A stretch of DNA of 64,000 nt from Citrifermentans bemidjiense Bem (GCF_000020725.1 NC_011146.1:2169501-2233500), one strand, 5' to 3'. Shown: positions 7,803 through 16,816, counted from the first letter of the stretch. Made by a program: numbers and translations. The notes: a model not told the origin generated them from the sequence alone.

Positions 7803-9335
7803 CTAAATCCCCCAAGCCTTGGTGCCGTGGCAGGAGTTGGAGCAGGTCCGGTTGGTCGAATTCCAGCCGATGCTAGTTGTCAGGTTCTTCACGCCGTTGG
7901 CATGGGTGGCGGCATTGACGGTGGTCGTGCTGTAGCCGGTGCCGTGGCAGTTGGCGCACGTGGCGCGGGTGCTATGGTAGGCGTGCTTGCCGGTAGCCGG
8001 AGGTATGGCATGGCAGCTGCCGCAGGCAGGGGGAGTCGGAGCCGTTACCACGGGTGCTGTGGTGGTCGCTATCGCCGCGACCTGGGCCGCGGTAAGGGTG
8101 CTCAGGCTTCCCATCCCCCCGGTGTTGGCATTGATGGCCCCCTGGATTGCCAGCGCGGTTTTACCCTGTTTGGCGCTGCCGTGGCAGCCGTTGCAGTACT
8201 GGGTATAAAGCGCCTGCCCGTCCAGCGGCGTGGTCGCCGGCGGTGGCGTCACCACGGGTGCTGTGGTAGTCGCTATCGCCGCGACCTGGGCCGCGGTAAG
8301 GGTGCTCAGGCTTCCCATCCCCCCGGTGTTGGCATTGATGGCCCCCTGGATCGCCACCGCGGTTTTACCAAGTTTGGCGCTGCCGTGGCAGCCGTTGCAG
8401 TACTGGGTGTAGAGCGCCTGCCCGTCCAGCGGCGTCGACGCCGGCGGAGGCGTCACCACGGGCGCTGCCGCGGCCGCTATCGCGGTGATCTGCGCGTCGG
8501 TGAGGGTGCTCAGGCTTCCCATGCCGCCGGTGTTGGTGATGATAGCGCTATGTATCGCCAGCGCCGATCTCCCCAGCTTTGCCGTGCCGTGGCAGCCATC
8601 GCAGTACTGGTTGTAAAGTGCCATCCCGTCGAGAGCGCCGGTTGCGGGTACCGGGATAGCTGCCGCATTGAAGGTGGCTGCGGCAAGATTCATCACGCTC
8701 CCGTTACAGATGACGCTCCCGCTCTGTTTGTTGACGATGCTGACCGCGCCCGCCGACAAGGTCACCGTCACCTGGTCGAACATCAGGTCCATGCTCTGAT
8801 GGTTCGCGACGAAGGGGGCGGTGATCGGGTCGGTCCCCGCGACACCGAACTGCGCCAATAGCGGCTGCAGCTTGGCCAGTACCGTCGTGCTGGCAGCGGC
8901 CAGGTTGTCCCCGATAAGCCTCGTGTGGGCGGGATCGGGGTCGGCGTAGGCCGTCGCCGGATCGGAGACGCCCGCGGCGCTTGCCACGATCAGGTCGCTA
9001 AGGGGGTTGATGTTGGCCCTTCCGCTTCCTTTGGCCAGGGAGTGCAGCGTGTGGTTGGTCCCGCCGGCGCTTCCTTTGGCCTGCATGATGAAGGGTGCGG
9101 TCATGCCGGTGACGTCGAAGGCGAAGTTGCCGTTCTGGTCGATGGCGGTGCTCTTCTCGCGCGGCTGCGCCGAGGAGTCCTTCAGGGTTACCTGGCCTGC
9201 GAGGGGTGCTCCGACGGCGGCGACGCCGTTGACTACGTTGGCGGAGGAGGAGCCCCCCCCGCCGCCGCAGCCTGCGATGACTGCCATGAGGAACAGGTAC
9301 AAGACTGCAAGTTTGGTCCTTATCAGTTGCTTCAT
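7803..9335 (-). CDS. multi-heme c-type cytochrome lipoprotein with tandem heme repeats
   Basis: A 510-residue exported lipoprotein; the N-terminus ends in AVIAGC, a lipobox, followed by a glycine/serine linker. Residues about 25-240 form a predicted beta-rich domain of unknown role. Three tandem units of roughly 70 residues follow, each with one CXXCH heme site (CDGCH, CNGCH, CNGCH) and a conserved GGMGSLSTLT that could supply a methionine ligand. The C-terminal part adds CGSCH and CANCH plus CSNSCH, a spaced variant seen in Geobacter cytochromes. That gives five standard heme sites and one variant. A role in outer-surface electron transfer is inferred from family and organism. Two tandem GEMM riboswitches lie upstream, and AGGAG precedes the ATG by 5 bases. 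Confidence 0.88.
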   Translation of the reverse strand: MKQLIRTKLAVLYLFLMAVIAGCGGGGGSSSANVVNGVAAVGAPLAGQVTLKDSSAQPREKSTAIDQNGNFAFDVTGMTAPFIMQAKGSAGGTNHTLHSLAKGSGRANINPLSDLIVASAAGVSDPATAYADPDPAHTRLIGDNLAAASTTVLAKLQPLLAQFGVAGTDPITAPFVANHQSMDLMFDQVTVTLSAGAVSIVNKQSGSVICNGSVMNLAAATFNAAAIPVPATGALDGMALYNQYCDGCHGTAKLGRSALAIHSAIITNTGGMGSLSTLTDAQITAIAAAAAPVVTPPPASTPLDGQALYTQYCNGCHGSAKLGKTAVAIQGAINANTGGMGSLSTLTAAQVAAIATTTAPVVTPPPATTPLDGQALYTQYCNGCHGSAKQGKTALAIQGAINANTGGMGSLSTLTAAQVAAIATTTAPVVTAPTPPACGSCHAIPPATGKHAYHSTRATCANCHGTGYSTTTVNAATHANGVKNLTTSIGWNSTNRTCSNSCHGTKAWGI

Positions 9336-9385
9336 TCGATCTCCTTTTGGGGGTTGTGCTGCTTGGCGCCGTGGACTTCAGGGAC

Positions 9386-9438
9386 AAAAAAACCGCGCTG
9401 CGTCATATCTAACTCACGTGATATTTCGGCAACCCGGC
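9386..9438 (-). terminator. terminator overlapping the gene-proximal riboswitch
   Basis: On the minus strand the last aptamer bases CCGGGTTGC pair with GCAGCGCGG, with an inner ATATC/GATAT stem, followed by seven T. The 5' arm lies inside the aptamer, so ligand-bound RNA should block the terminator. This would make it an ON-type transcriptional switch. Confidence 0.8.
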
Positions 9439-9503
9439 TGTCTCGGTGAGACCCTTGGGCTTTCCGCCCCATCCTCGCGGATGGTTTAGCATTTGTCGTC
9501 TAC
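9421..9503 (-). ncRNA. GEMM-I cyclic dinucleotide riboswitch, gene-proximal copy
   Basis: Reading the minus strand, the hallmark blocks appear in order: CTAAACCATCCGCGAGGATG (P2 with a tetraloop), GGGGCGGAAAGCC, and AGCCGGGTTGCCG at the 3' side. These are the conserved segments of the GEMM-I aptamer, which binds cyclic di-GMP or, in a Geobacter subset, cyclic AMP-GMP. It lies in the leader of the cytochrome gene, about 90 bases from the start codon. Confidence 0.9.
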
Positions 9504-9577
9504 CAGTCGATGTGGCCGCGCGCTTTTGCGGCAGTTGTTCCTGCCTGTTTCCTTCCCCTTTGCCTGCCCCTGGACGC

Positions 9578-9626
9578 AAAAAAGCCGGGGCAGGAATATC
9601 GTAGTTGATATTTCGGCGACCCGGCT
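9578..9626 (-). terminator. terminator overlapping the distal riboswitch
   Basis: On the minus strand the aptamer 3' end AGCCGGG pairs with CCCGGCT, with an inner AATATC/GATATT stem, followed directly by TTTTTT. It has the same aptamer-overlapping design as the second terminator downstream. Confidence 0.85.
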
Positions 9627-9693
9627 GTCTCGTGGAGACCCTGTAGGCTTTCCGTCCCACCCTCGCGGATGGTTTAGTATTGTCGTCTACCAA
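9605..9693 (-). ncRNA. GEMM-I cyclic dinucleotide riboswitch, distal copy
   Basis: On the minus strand: CTAAACCATCCGCGAGGGTG, GGACGGAAAGCC, then AGCCGGGTCGCCG. This is a second full GEMM-I aptamer about 180 bases upstream of the first and in the same direction. The P2 stem and core are nearly identical to the proximal copy, while the variable P3 arm differs, which supports selection on both aptamers. Confidence 0.9.
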
Positions 9694-9718
9694 TATATTG
9701 CTTTTTAGATGTGCCGAG

Positions 9719-9746
9719 GCTATCAGACTCTTACAAATCTAGTCAA
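9719..9746 (-). promoter_or_regulatory. candidate promoter for the riboswitch-cytochrome transcript
   Basis: On the minus strand, TTGACT (9741-9746), a 16-base spacer and GATAGC. The -35 box is good and the -10 box weak. It sits just upstream of the distal aptamer, where the transcript should start. The AT-rich stretch 9747-9950 holds no supported gene. Confidence 0.4.
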
Positions 9747-9958
9747 CAAAAAATATTTTCACTGTCAGCCGAAGCTGATCCAATGCTCGCATTCCTCATT
9801 AGAGGAAAAGTCTCTGTCATAGCGAAATCACTATGACTTTTGCCGTACCAGCTAAGAGCTTGAATGCGTGAAAATTTTTTTCCGGTGACAGCAAGAAACA
9901 GCGGAAAATGGAATCGCAGTCGCAATAAAAACTACAAACCTACCTGACGCTGTTTCCA

Positions 9959-10076
9959 GCTCCCCCCCCCTCCCTTGACGGGAGGGGGCAGGGGGGTGGG
10001 TGAAGTTGCCCGCAGTGCAAAAGTTGACATCTTCCCCCACCCCCTAACCCCCTCCCGCCGGGGGAGGGGGAACTTT
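9959..10076. repeat. two GC-rich intergenic palindromes
   Basis: Two head-to-head copies of the CCCCTCCC...GGGAGGGG element, with loops TTGA and GCC and flanking GGGGTGGG/CCCACCCC arms, lie between the cytochrome leader and the lepB terminator. Confidence 0.75.
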
Positions 10077-10080
10077 GAAC

Positions 10081-10123
10081 AAAAAAACCCCCTGAACGGC
10101 GTGGCCGTGCAGGGGGTTTTTTT
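10081..10123. terminator. bidirectional terminator after lepB
   Basis: Seven A, then CCCCCTG, an inner hairpin, CAGGGGG and seven T. It can act on either strand and most likely ends the lepA-lepB transcript on the minus strand. Confidence 0.9.
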
Positions 10124-10151
10124 AAGACAATGACAGAAAACGGGGAGGGGG

Positions 10152-10829
10152 CTAGTCGATCAGCTTGCCGATGCTCCCGAAGCGGACCCTGAGCTTGTCT
10201 TTGTCCCAGGACCAGTACTTGATGAAGGCGAGCCCTTTGAGCTTGTCGCGGGTCACGAACCCCCAGAAGCGGCTGTCGTAGGAGCGGTCCCTGTTGTCGC
10301 CCATGACGAAGTAGGAGTTGGCCGGGACGGTGATGGGATCCTTGTTGTCCCTGGGGTTCATCTCCTTCGGGATGGTGTCGGACTCCTTGTGCACCTCGTG
10401 CGGGTTCGCGTAGAGTTTCCCGTTCACGTACACCCGCTTGTTCTTTACCTCGACCACGTCGCCGGGGACGCCTACCACGCGCTTGATGAAGTCCTTGGAC
10501 GGGTCTTCCGGGTACTCGAAGACGACCACGTCGCCCTGGCGCGGGTCCCTGATGGTGAGGACGCGGTTGCCGGTGAAGGGGATCTTCGAGCCATAGATGA
10601 ACTTGTTGACCAGCAGGTGGTCGCCGATGGCAAGCGTATCCTCCATGGACCCGGACGGGATCTTGAAGGCCTGCACTATGAAGGTACGGATCACGAGCGC
10701 CAAAAGGATCGCTATGATGATCGACTCTGCGTATTCGCGAACCACATGCTTCGCCTTGACCGGCTGGTCCGGCTGGACCGGAGACTGCGCAGGCTTGTTG
10801 TCTTCGCAGACGTTTTTGTAATCTTCCAT
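10152..10829 (-). CDS. lepB: signal peptidase I
   Basis: A 225-residue membrane-anchored serine protease that removes signal peptides at the outer face of the inner membrane. One transmembrane segment spans about 33-52. The catalytic serine is S61 in IPSGSMEDT and the general-base lysine is K116 in FIKRVVGVPGD. The box GDNRDRSYDSRFWG is the conserved box E. It is downstream of lepA with a 52-base gap, the widespread lepA-lepB order, and ends at a strong terminator. Confidence 0.95.
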   Translation of the reverse strand: MEDYKNVCEDNKPAQSPVQPDQPVKAKHVVREYAESIIIAILLALVIRTFIVQAFKIPSGSMEDTLAIGDHLLVNKFIYGSKIPFTGNRVLTIRDPRQGDVVVFEYPEDPSKDFIKRVVGVPGDVVEVKNKRVYVNGKLYANPHEVHKESDTIPKEMNPRDNKDPITVPANSYFVMGDNRDRSYDSRFWGFVTRDKLKGLAFIKYWSWDKDKLRVRFGSIGKLID

Positions 10830-10881
10830 TCCCTTTGATCCCCTTGTCTTGATGGAAAGGCGTAAGCCGTCCGAGTTGGGG

Positions 10882-12681
10882 CTACCCCTCTACCTTGAGG
10901 ATAGCCAGGAACGCCTCCTGCGGGAGCTCCACATTGCCGACGTTCTTCATGCGCTTTTTGCCTTCTTTCTGTTTCTCCAGGAGTTTCCGCTTCCTGGTGA
11001 TGTCGCCGCCGTAGCACTTGGCGAGGACGTCCTTTCTCATCGCCTTGACCGTTTCGCGCGCGATGACCTTGGTCCCTACCGCGGCCTGGATGGCGATCTC
11101 GAACATCTGGCGCGGTATCAGTTCCTTCATCTTGGAGACCAGTTCCCTACCGCGGTAGTACGCCTTGTCCTTGTGGATGATAAGCGACAGCGCGTCCACC
11201 ACCTCGCCGTTGATCATGATGTTGAGGCGCACCAGTTCGCTCTGGCGGTAGTCCAGAAGCTCGTAGTCCAGCGAGGCGTACCCCTTGGTGATCGATTTCA
11301 GCCGGTCGTAGAAGTCGAGCACCACCTCGTTCAAGGGGAGCTCGTAGACCACCATGACGCGGGTAGGGGTCAGGTACTTGATTTCCCGCTGCACGCCGCG
11401 CTTCTCCTCGCAAAGGGCCAGGATCCCCCCCACGAAGTCGTTGGGGACGTGGATCGAGGCGAGGATGAACGGCTCTTCAACGTAGGCGATCTCCTGGGTC
11501 GGCGGGAGCTGGTTCGCGCTCTGGATCGAGGTGAGGCTGCCGTCGGTGCCGTGTACGCGGTAGACGACGGTGGGCGCCGTGGTGATCAGTTCGAGGTTGA
11601 ACTCGCGCTCCAGGCGTTCCTGGATGATCTCCATGTGCAAAAGCCCGAGAAAGCCGCAGCGGAAGCCGAAGCCCAGCGCGAGCGAGGTCTCGGGGTCGTA
11701 GGAGAACGAGGAGTCGTTAAGTTTCAGCTTGGCCAGCGCGTCGCGCAACTGCTCGTACTGCGAGGTGTCGATGGGGTAAAGGCCGGAGAAGACCATCGGC
11801 TTCACCTCCTTGTAACCCGGCAGGGCGGCGTCGCAGGGGTTGTGCAACAGCGTCACCGTGTCGCCTACCTTTGCGTCGGCCACCTCGCGGATCCCGGCGA
11901 TGATAAACCCGACCTCGCCGGCGGAAAGCATCGGGGTCTCCCGCATTTCCGGGGAGAAGACGCCGGCCTTAAGCACCTCGTAGCTCTTGCGGTTCGACAT
12001 GAGCTGGATCTTGTCACCCTTCTTCACCGTCCCGTCCACCAGGCGGACCAGGATGATGACCCCCTGGTACTGGTCGTACCACGAGTCGAAAAGGAGCGCC
12101 TTCATGGGCTTGGTCGCGTCGCCCTTGGGTGGGGGGATCTTCTTGACGATCTCTTCCAGGATGTCCTTGGTCCCGATCCCTTCCTTGGCGCTGGCCAGCA
12201 CCGCGTCGTGGGTGTCGAGGCCGATGATCTCCTCGATCTCGGCCTTGACCCGTTCCGGCTCGGCCGCGGGGAGATCGATCTTGTTCAGCACCACGAACAC
12301 CTCGAGGTTGGCGTCGAGGGCTAAGTAGACGTTGGCTAAAGTCTGGGCTTCCACCCCCTGCGAGGCGTCGACCACCAGCAGGCCCCCTTCGCAGGCGGTG
12401 AGCGAGCGGGAGACCTCGTAAGTGAAGTCGACGTGGCCCGGGGTGTCGATCAGGTTGAGGATATAGTCTTTGCCGTCGTCGGCGCGGTAGTTGAGTCGCA
12501 CGGTCTGTGCTTTGATGGTGATGCCGCGTTCGCGTTCCAGGTCCATTTTGTCCAGGAACTGGTCCTGCTTTTCCCGGGCCGAAACGGTTCCGGTGAATTC
12601 GAGTAGGCGGTCTGCCAGAGTGGATTTGCCATGGTCGATGTGGGCGATGATGGAAAAGTTGCGGATATGCTCGATTACCAT
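10882..12681 (-). CDS. lepA: elongation factor 4 (LepA)
   Basis: A 599-residue translational GTPase that acts on stalled or mis-translocated ribosomes. It shows AHIDHGKST (G1, K19), RERGITI (G2 region), DTPGHVDF (G3) and NKIDLP (G4), followed by the EF-G-like domains and the LepA-specific C-terminal domain with the conserved [20 protein letters not shown] segment. Length and order match the family. It leads a two-gene unit with lepB, from a promoter at 12715-12743. Confidence 0.97.
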   Translation of the reverse strand: MVIEHIRNFSIIAHIDHGKSTLADRLLEFTGTVSAREKQDQFLDKMDLERERGITIKAQTVRLNYRADDGKDYILNLIDTPGHVDFTYEVSRSLTACEGGLLVVDASQGVEAQTLANVYLALDANLEVFVVLNKIDLPAAEPERVKAEIEEIIGLDTHDAVLASAKEGIGTKDILEEIVKKIPPPKGDATKPMKALLFDSWYDQYQGVIILVRLVDGTVKKGDKIQLMSNRKSYEVLKAGVFSPEMRETPMLSAGEVGFIIAGIREVADAKVGDTVTLLHNPCDAALPGYKEVKPMVFSGLYPIDTSQYEQLRDALAKLKLNDSSFSYDPETSLALGFGFRCGFLGLLHMEIIQERLEREFNLELITTAPTVVYRVHGTDGSLTSIQSANQLPPTQEIAYVEEPFILASIHVPNDFVGGILALCEEKRGVQREIKYLTPTRVMVVYELPLNEVVLDFYDRLKSITKGYASLDYELLDYRQSELVRLNIMINGEVVDALSLIIHKDKAYYRGRELVSKMKELIPRQMFEIAIQAAVGTKVIARETVKAMRKDVLAKCYGGDITRKRKLLEKQKEGKKRMKNVGNVELPQEAFLAILKVEG

Positions 12682-12714
12682 ATTGTCCTTTAGCTCGCGG
12701 AGGTTAACTCATGA

Positions 12715-12743
12715 AATATATAGAAGGGGTTGTTAATTGTAAA
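12715..12743 (-). promoter_or_regulatory. sigma-70 promoter of lepA-lepB
   Basis: On the minus strand, TTTACA, a 17-base spacer and TATATT, about 35 bases before the lepA start codon. Confidence 0.7.
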
Positions 12744-12795
12744 GTGATTTCTGGGGCTTTAACCTAAGGGAAAGGGCGCTGAAGAGGGAAGTTCT

Positions 12796-12822
12796 CCCCC
12801 TCCTTTGACGGGAGGGGGAACT
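12796..12822. repeat. GC-rich intergenic palindrome
   Basis: CCCCCTCCTTTGACGGGAGG, a single copy of the dispersed GC-rich stem-loop, placed between the lepA promoter and the chemotaxis-gene terminator. Confidence 0.7.
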
Positions 12823-12831
12823 TTTTGGGGA

Positions 12832-12873
12832 AAAATAAACCCCCTCCTCCCGGGTGTTCGTGGGAGGAGGGGG
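12832..12873 (-). terminator. terminator of the chemotaxis receptor gene
   Basis: A 12-base perfect stem, CCCCCTCCTCCC with GGGAGGAGGGGG, loop about 10 bases. On the minus strand it is followed by TTTATTTTT. Confidence 0.85.
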
Positions 12874-12898
12874 CGGATTTACGATGCGTTTTACTTTC

Positions 12899-14542
12899 CT
12901 ACCTGAGCGTGAACTGTCCGACCAGGCGCTGCAGGTCGTCGGCCAGGCCGGCAAGATGGCTCGCCGCGGTGGCACAGGTGTGGGCGCCCCTGGAGGTATC
13001 CTGCACCACGTCGGTTATCTGCATGATGTTGTTGGTGATCTCCCCGGTGGTGGCAGTCTGTTCCTCGGCTGCGGTCGCGATCTGGTTTACCTGCATGGTC
13101 ACCTCGCTGATCTGCTCCAGGATTTCCTGGAGCGAATCCCCCGACTTCGCCGCTTCCCTGGTGCCGTTCTCCACCTCGCGGACACCTTCCTCCATGGCGC
13201 CGACCGCCTCCCTGGTCTCGCTCTGGATCGACTTGATCATCTCGCCGATCTCCCTGGTGGCGCGGGTGGTGCGCTCGGCCAGGGCCCGCACTTCGTCGGC
13301 CACTACCGCGAAGCCGCGCCCCTGCTCGCCGGCGCGGGCGGCCTCGATGGCGGCGTTCAAGGCCAACAGGTTCGTCTGGTCGGCGATGTCCTCGATGGTG
13401 CCGATGATGGCGCCGATCTGGTCGCTCCGCTCGCCAAGGCCGGCTACGGTCGCAGCCGACGACTTCACCTGCTGCGCGATACGGTTCATCACCAAAACCG
13501 TCTGCTCGACCACCGCGGTCCCGGTTTTGGCCCGGTCCGTCGCCTGCTTGCCCCCCTCGGCTGCCATATGGCAGCTTTGGGCAATTTCCGACGAGGTGGC
13601 GGCCATCTCTTCGCTGGCTGTTGCGACGGTGCCGGTCTGGGCCGCGACCTCCTCGGCCCCGGTAGCTATCTGGTCGGAGGTGCTGTGCAACTGGCTGGCG
13701 GCAGCGGCTACTTCCACGCTGTTCTGGGCGACCCGGTTCATGGTCTCGTTCAACTTGTCCGCCATCACGTTGACCTCGGTGGCCAGCATCCCCATTTCGT
13801 CCTTGGTATCGATTCCCGAACGCGCGGTCAGGTCGCCCCCGGCGACTTCGGCCAGGGTGTCGAACACCATCTGGAGCGGCTTGCTGATGGAGTTGGCGAT
13901 CAAAAGACCTATCAGCGCCATGAACAGGGTGGCAAAACCTGCCAGGACCAGCATCACCACCACGGCGGAACGGTAGCCGGCGACGTCCTGCCGGTAGGTC
14001 TTGTCGGCATCCTTTTCGTTCAAGGCGACCAGTTCCGTGACGGCGTCGGCAGGTTTCTTGTAAAGCGGGGCCACCGACCCGGTGGCGAATACGACGGTCT
14101 CGCTACGCGCCTGCGGGTTACCCACGGCCGCCAGCGCCAGTTCCTGCAGTTTCGCGCCCTGCACCAGGTAGGCCTGGTACCCCTCCTTGAACCGCCCGAT
14201 CAACTCTTTCTCGTTGGGCTCCAACTCATAGCTCAGGAATTTGGCCAGCCCGGCATCTATCGCCTTCTTGCGCTGGTTCAGGTCATCGACCTTTTCCTTG
14301 AGCTTTGCCGTGTCCTCGAGGGACAGCATGTAGACCAGGTCCAGCCTGATGGCCAGAAAATCGTTCTTCATGTCGTTCAAGAGGCTCACATGGGTGACCG
14401 CTATGCTCAAGTTCTTTTCGTCGCCAGCCATGACGCTCATTTTATGCAAGCTGGTCGCTGCGAATACTGTCAGAGTGACCACCGCTATAGCTACCAGGCA
14501 AAGGCATTTCGTCTTGACCTTCAAGTTCATCCACAAGTTCAT
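12899..14542 (-). CDS. methyl-accepting chemotaxis protein
   Basis: A 547-residue transmembrane chemoreceptor signalling through CheW and CheA. The first membrane helix is at about 12-30 and the second at 190-213. Between them is a roughly 160-residue periplasmic domain of the four-helix-bundle kind, whose ligand cannot be read. A HAMP domain (about 214-266) leads to a long cytoplasmic coiled coil whose tip, [20 protein letters not shown], is the conserved CheA/CheW-binding hairpin. There is no C-terminal CheR/CheB-tethering pentapeptide. A sigma-28-type promoter lies upstream and a strong terminator follows, so it is a single-gene unit in the motility regulon. Confidence 0.93.
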   Translation of the reverse strand: MNLWMNLKVKTKCLCLVAIAVVTLTVFAATSLHKMSVMAGDEKNLSIAVTHVSLLNDMKNDFLAIRLDLVYMLSLEDTAKLKEKVDDLNQRKKAIDAGLAKFLSYELEPNEKELIGRFKEGYQAYLVQGAKLQELALAAVGNPQARSETVVFATGSVAPLYKKPADAVTELVALNEKDADKTYRQDVAGYRSAVVVMLVLAGFATLFMALIGLLIANSISKPLQMVFDTLAEVAGGDLTARSGIDTKDEMGMLATEVNVMADKLNETMNRVAQNSVEVAAAASQLHSTSDQIATGAEEVAAQTGTVATASEEMAATSSEIAQSCHMAAEGGKQATDRAKTGTAVVEQTVLVMNRIAQQVKSSAATVAGLGERSDQIGAIIGTIEDIADQTNLLALNAAIEAARAGEQGRGFAVVADEVRALAERTTRATREIGEMIKSIQSETREAVGAMEEGVREVENGTREAAKSGDSLQEILEQISEVTMQVNQIATAAEEQTATTGEITNNIMQITDVVQDTSRGAHTCATAASHLAGLADDLQRLVGQFTLR

Positions 14543-14614
14543 CGCAGGCTCCTTTTTATAGATCGATCATCATGCTGCCGGCCCGGAAGGGATTTCGGGA
14601 CCTGATAGAGAGAC

Positions 14615-14641
14615 GTATCGGATGGCCGCTGTGAAACTTTA
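14615..14641 (-). promoter_or_regulatory. sigma-28 (FliA) type promoter of the chemoreceptor
   Basis: On the minus strand, TAAAGTTT, 11 bases, then TCCGATAC. The flagellar consensus is TAAAGTTT-N11-GCCGATAA, so the -35 box is perfect and the -10 box matches 6 of 8 at the exact spacing. Confidence 0.8.
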
Positions 14642-14754
14642 GATGAATATTGTCTCATCTTGTGCGGGAGGCTTTCCTGTAACAGTTGTAAGCTTTCTCC
14701 CTCATGTTAAAGTTTCTCCTGCCGCCCCTTTTGTCATGGGGCTAGGAGGTTTCA

Positions 14755-15864
14755 ATGGCGGCTCATTCAGATGTGATACCAAGCTATACCGCGCCGGATT
14801 TCCGCCGGCCCAAGCTGGCCGACGCCCCGGCGGCGCGCACGATCCCGGCTCCCGGGGATGGGGTGCTGCCGCAAAACTACCACGCCACCTCGAACCATCC
14901 CGAATACGTGCACCTGGGTGGAGGTGAGTGGCTCCTCGCGCCTCAAAGCCGCATGGACTGCGTGATCGTACTCAAGGGAAGGGTTCCGGAGGTGGTCGAG
15001 CCGCGTCGCGTGCGGCGCGGCGACCCGGTCGTGGTGGGTAGGACGGAAAACGGCGAAGAGGGGATCTACCTCCACATCGGGGGCTTCCTGAACCTGGCCG
15101 AGCCCTTCGCCGACAAGTTCTCCTTTCGCAGCCGCGGCACCCGCGAGACCCCCTTTTCCCGCTCCTACGACGAGTTGTACCAGGTGCTGCGCCACGACCG
15201 GGACCACGGCTACATCGTCTGGGTCCTGGGGCCCGCGGTAGCCTTCGACATGGACTGCCGCAACGCGATGCAGGGGCTCGTCGAGGCGGGTTACTGCCAT
15301 GCACTTTTAGCGGGGAACGCGCTCGCCACCCACGACCTGGAGGCGGCGCGCTTTCGCACCGGCCTCGGGCAGAACATCTATACCCAGATGGTGATGCCGA
15401 TGGGGCATTACAACCACCTGGACATCATCAACGAGGTGCGCCTGCGTGGGGGGATCCCCCAGACCATCGAAGGGCTGGGGCTTTCGGACGGCATCATGTA
15501 TGCCTGCGCCAAAAAGGGCGTTCCCCTGGTTCTCGCCGGCTCCATCCGTGACGACGGCCCGCTCCCCGAGGTGATCGCCGACGCCTATCAGGCGCAGGAC
15601 GCCATGAGAGTGCACGCGCGGCGCGCCACCACGGTGCTGGCCGTTGCCACGCAACTGCACTCCATAGCCTTCGGCAACATGGTTCCCAGCTACAAGGTAA
15701 TGGAGGACGGAAGGGTGCGGCCGGTCTACTTTTACGTGGTGGACATGACCGAGTTCTGCGTGGACAAACTGGCCAACCGCGGCTCGGCGCAGGCGGTGGG
15801 GCTTTTGACCAACGCGCAGGATTTCGTAGTGAACCTCTGGAACCACCTGAAGCAAAAGGGATGA
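14755..15864 (+). CDS. ornithine cyclodeaminase-like protein (LOR/SDH-related family)
   Basis: A 369-residue protein resembling the family first described as LOR/SDH-related conserved domain proteins, which includes archaeal ornithine cyclodeaminase and the C-terminal half of cyanobacterial arginine dihydrolase/ornithine cyclodeaminase. Seen segments are YIVWVLGPAVAFDMD, ALLAGNALATHDLEA (a Gly/Ala-rich nucleotide-type loop) and GMKK-like KKGVPLVLAGSIRDDGPLP. The gene directly precedes arginase with a 5-base gap, so arginine to ornithine to proline is the inferred route. The alternative is a saccharopine-dehydrogenase-like role. AGGAGG lies 6 bases before the ATG. Confidence 0.72.
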   Translation: MAAHSDVIPSYTAPDFRRPKLADAPAARTIPAPGDGVLPQNYHATSNHPEYVHLGGGEWLLAPQSRMDCVIVLKGRVPEVVEPRRVRRGDPVVVGRTENGEEGIYLHIGGFLNLAEPFADKFSFRSRGTRETPFSRSYDELYQVLRHDRDHGYIVWVLGPAVAFDMDCRNAMQGLVEAGYCHALLAGNALATHDLEAARFRTGLGQNIYTQMVMPMGHYNHLDIINEVRLRGGIPQTIEGLGLSDGIMYACAKKGVPLVLAGSIRDDGPLPEVIADAYQAQDAMRVHARRATTVLAVATQLHSIAFGNMVPSYKVMEDGRVRPVYFYVVDMTEFCVDKLANRGSAQAVGLLTNAQDFVVNLWNHLKQKG

Positions 15865-15869
15865 GCTGA

Positions 15870-16781
15870 ATGGGAAAGGCTGGGGGGAAGATGGAAAACC
15901 GTATCAGGATGATAGGCGTGCCGCTGGACCTGGGGCAGGAGCAGCGCGGCGTCGACCTGGGGCCGGGGGCGCTGCGCTATGCGGGGCTGTCGGCTCGCCT
16001 CACCGGTCTGGGGTACCAAGTGGAGGATATAGGGAACCTGGAGGTGCCGGTACGTGACGTGGTGACCGCTGAGCGGCAGCAGCATTACCTTCCCTCGATA
16101 GGGAAGGTCTGCGAGACGGTTTATCAGGCAGGGCGCACGGCGGTGGCGCAAGGTTGCATCCCCGTCTTCATGGGGGGGGACCATTCGCTGGCGCTTGGCT
16201 CCATAGGCGGCGTGACCCATGAACAGCCGACGGCGGTGATCTGGGTCGACGCCCACGGCGACTTCAACACGCCTGAGACCTCCCCCAGCGGGAACATTCA
16301 CGGGATGGTTTTGGCGGCGCTTTTGGGGGAAGGGCATTCGGAACTGGTGCACCTGGGGAGGCCGGGGCCGAAGCTTAGCGGCAGCGACGTGGTCCTGATC
16401 GGGCTGCGGGAGCTGGATCCGCAGGAGAAGGTCAGGCTGCGGGAGAGTTCAGTCAACGTCTACACCATGAGGGACATAGACGAGCGGGGCATCGGCGCCA
16501 TCGCGCGGGAGGCGCTGGGAAAGCTCGCCCACAGGACCCGCCTGCACCTGAGCCTCGATCTCGACGGCCTGGACCCGCTGGAGGTTCCCGGCGTCGGCAC
16601 CACCTCGCCGGGAGGGATCACCTACCGCGAGGCCCAGCTCCTGATGGAGATCATCGCCGATACGAAGCTTCTTTGCTCCATGGACATCGTGGAGATAAAC
16701 CCGATCCTGGACCACGGCAACCGCACCGCAAAAATCGCCGTGGAACTGGCCGCCTCCGCTTTCGGGGAGGCGATCATGTAA
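15870..16781 (+). CDS. rocF: arginase
   Basis: A 303-residue ureohydrolase hydrolysing arginine to ornithine and urea. The binuclear manganese ligands are present: GGDHS (D104, H105 region), DAHGDFN and SLDLDGLDP. The substrate-loop region SPSGNIHGM separates arginase from agmatinase-type members in favour of arginase. An alternative ATG at 15891 (MENRIRM) would remove seven residues. It is 5 bases behind the cyclodeaminase-like gene, so the pair should be co-expressed and provide arginine catabolism to proline. Agmatinase remains a less likely reading. Confidence 0.87.
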   Translation: MGKAGGKMENRIRMIGVPLDLGQEQRGVDLGPGALRYAGLSARLTGLGYQVEDIGNLEVPVRDVVTAERQQHYLPSIGKVCETVYQAGRTAVAQGCIPVFMGGDHSLALGSIGGVTHEQPTAVIWVDAHGDFNTPETSPSGNIHGMVLAALLGEGHSELVHLGRPGPKLSGSDVVLIGLRELDPQEKVRLRESSVNVYTMRDIDERGIGAIAREALGKLAHRTRLHLSLDLDGLDPLEVPGVGTTSPGGITYREAQLLMEIIADTKLLCSMDIVEINPILDHGNRTAKIAVELAASAFGEAIM

Positions 16782-16816
16782 AGGCAATCTATTTAGCTGC
16801 GGTTACGGGTGGATCA

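Noticed and set aside
7653-8861. A 402-codon forward frame across the cytochrome gene
   Set aside because: Its sequence is low-complexity Gly/Arg/Val produced by the GC-rich complement of the heme repeats.
10849-12324. A 491-codon forward frame opposite lepA
   Set aside because: Shadow of LepA, with no plausible start signal or domain.
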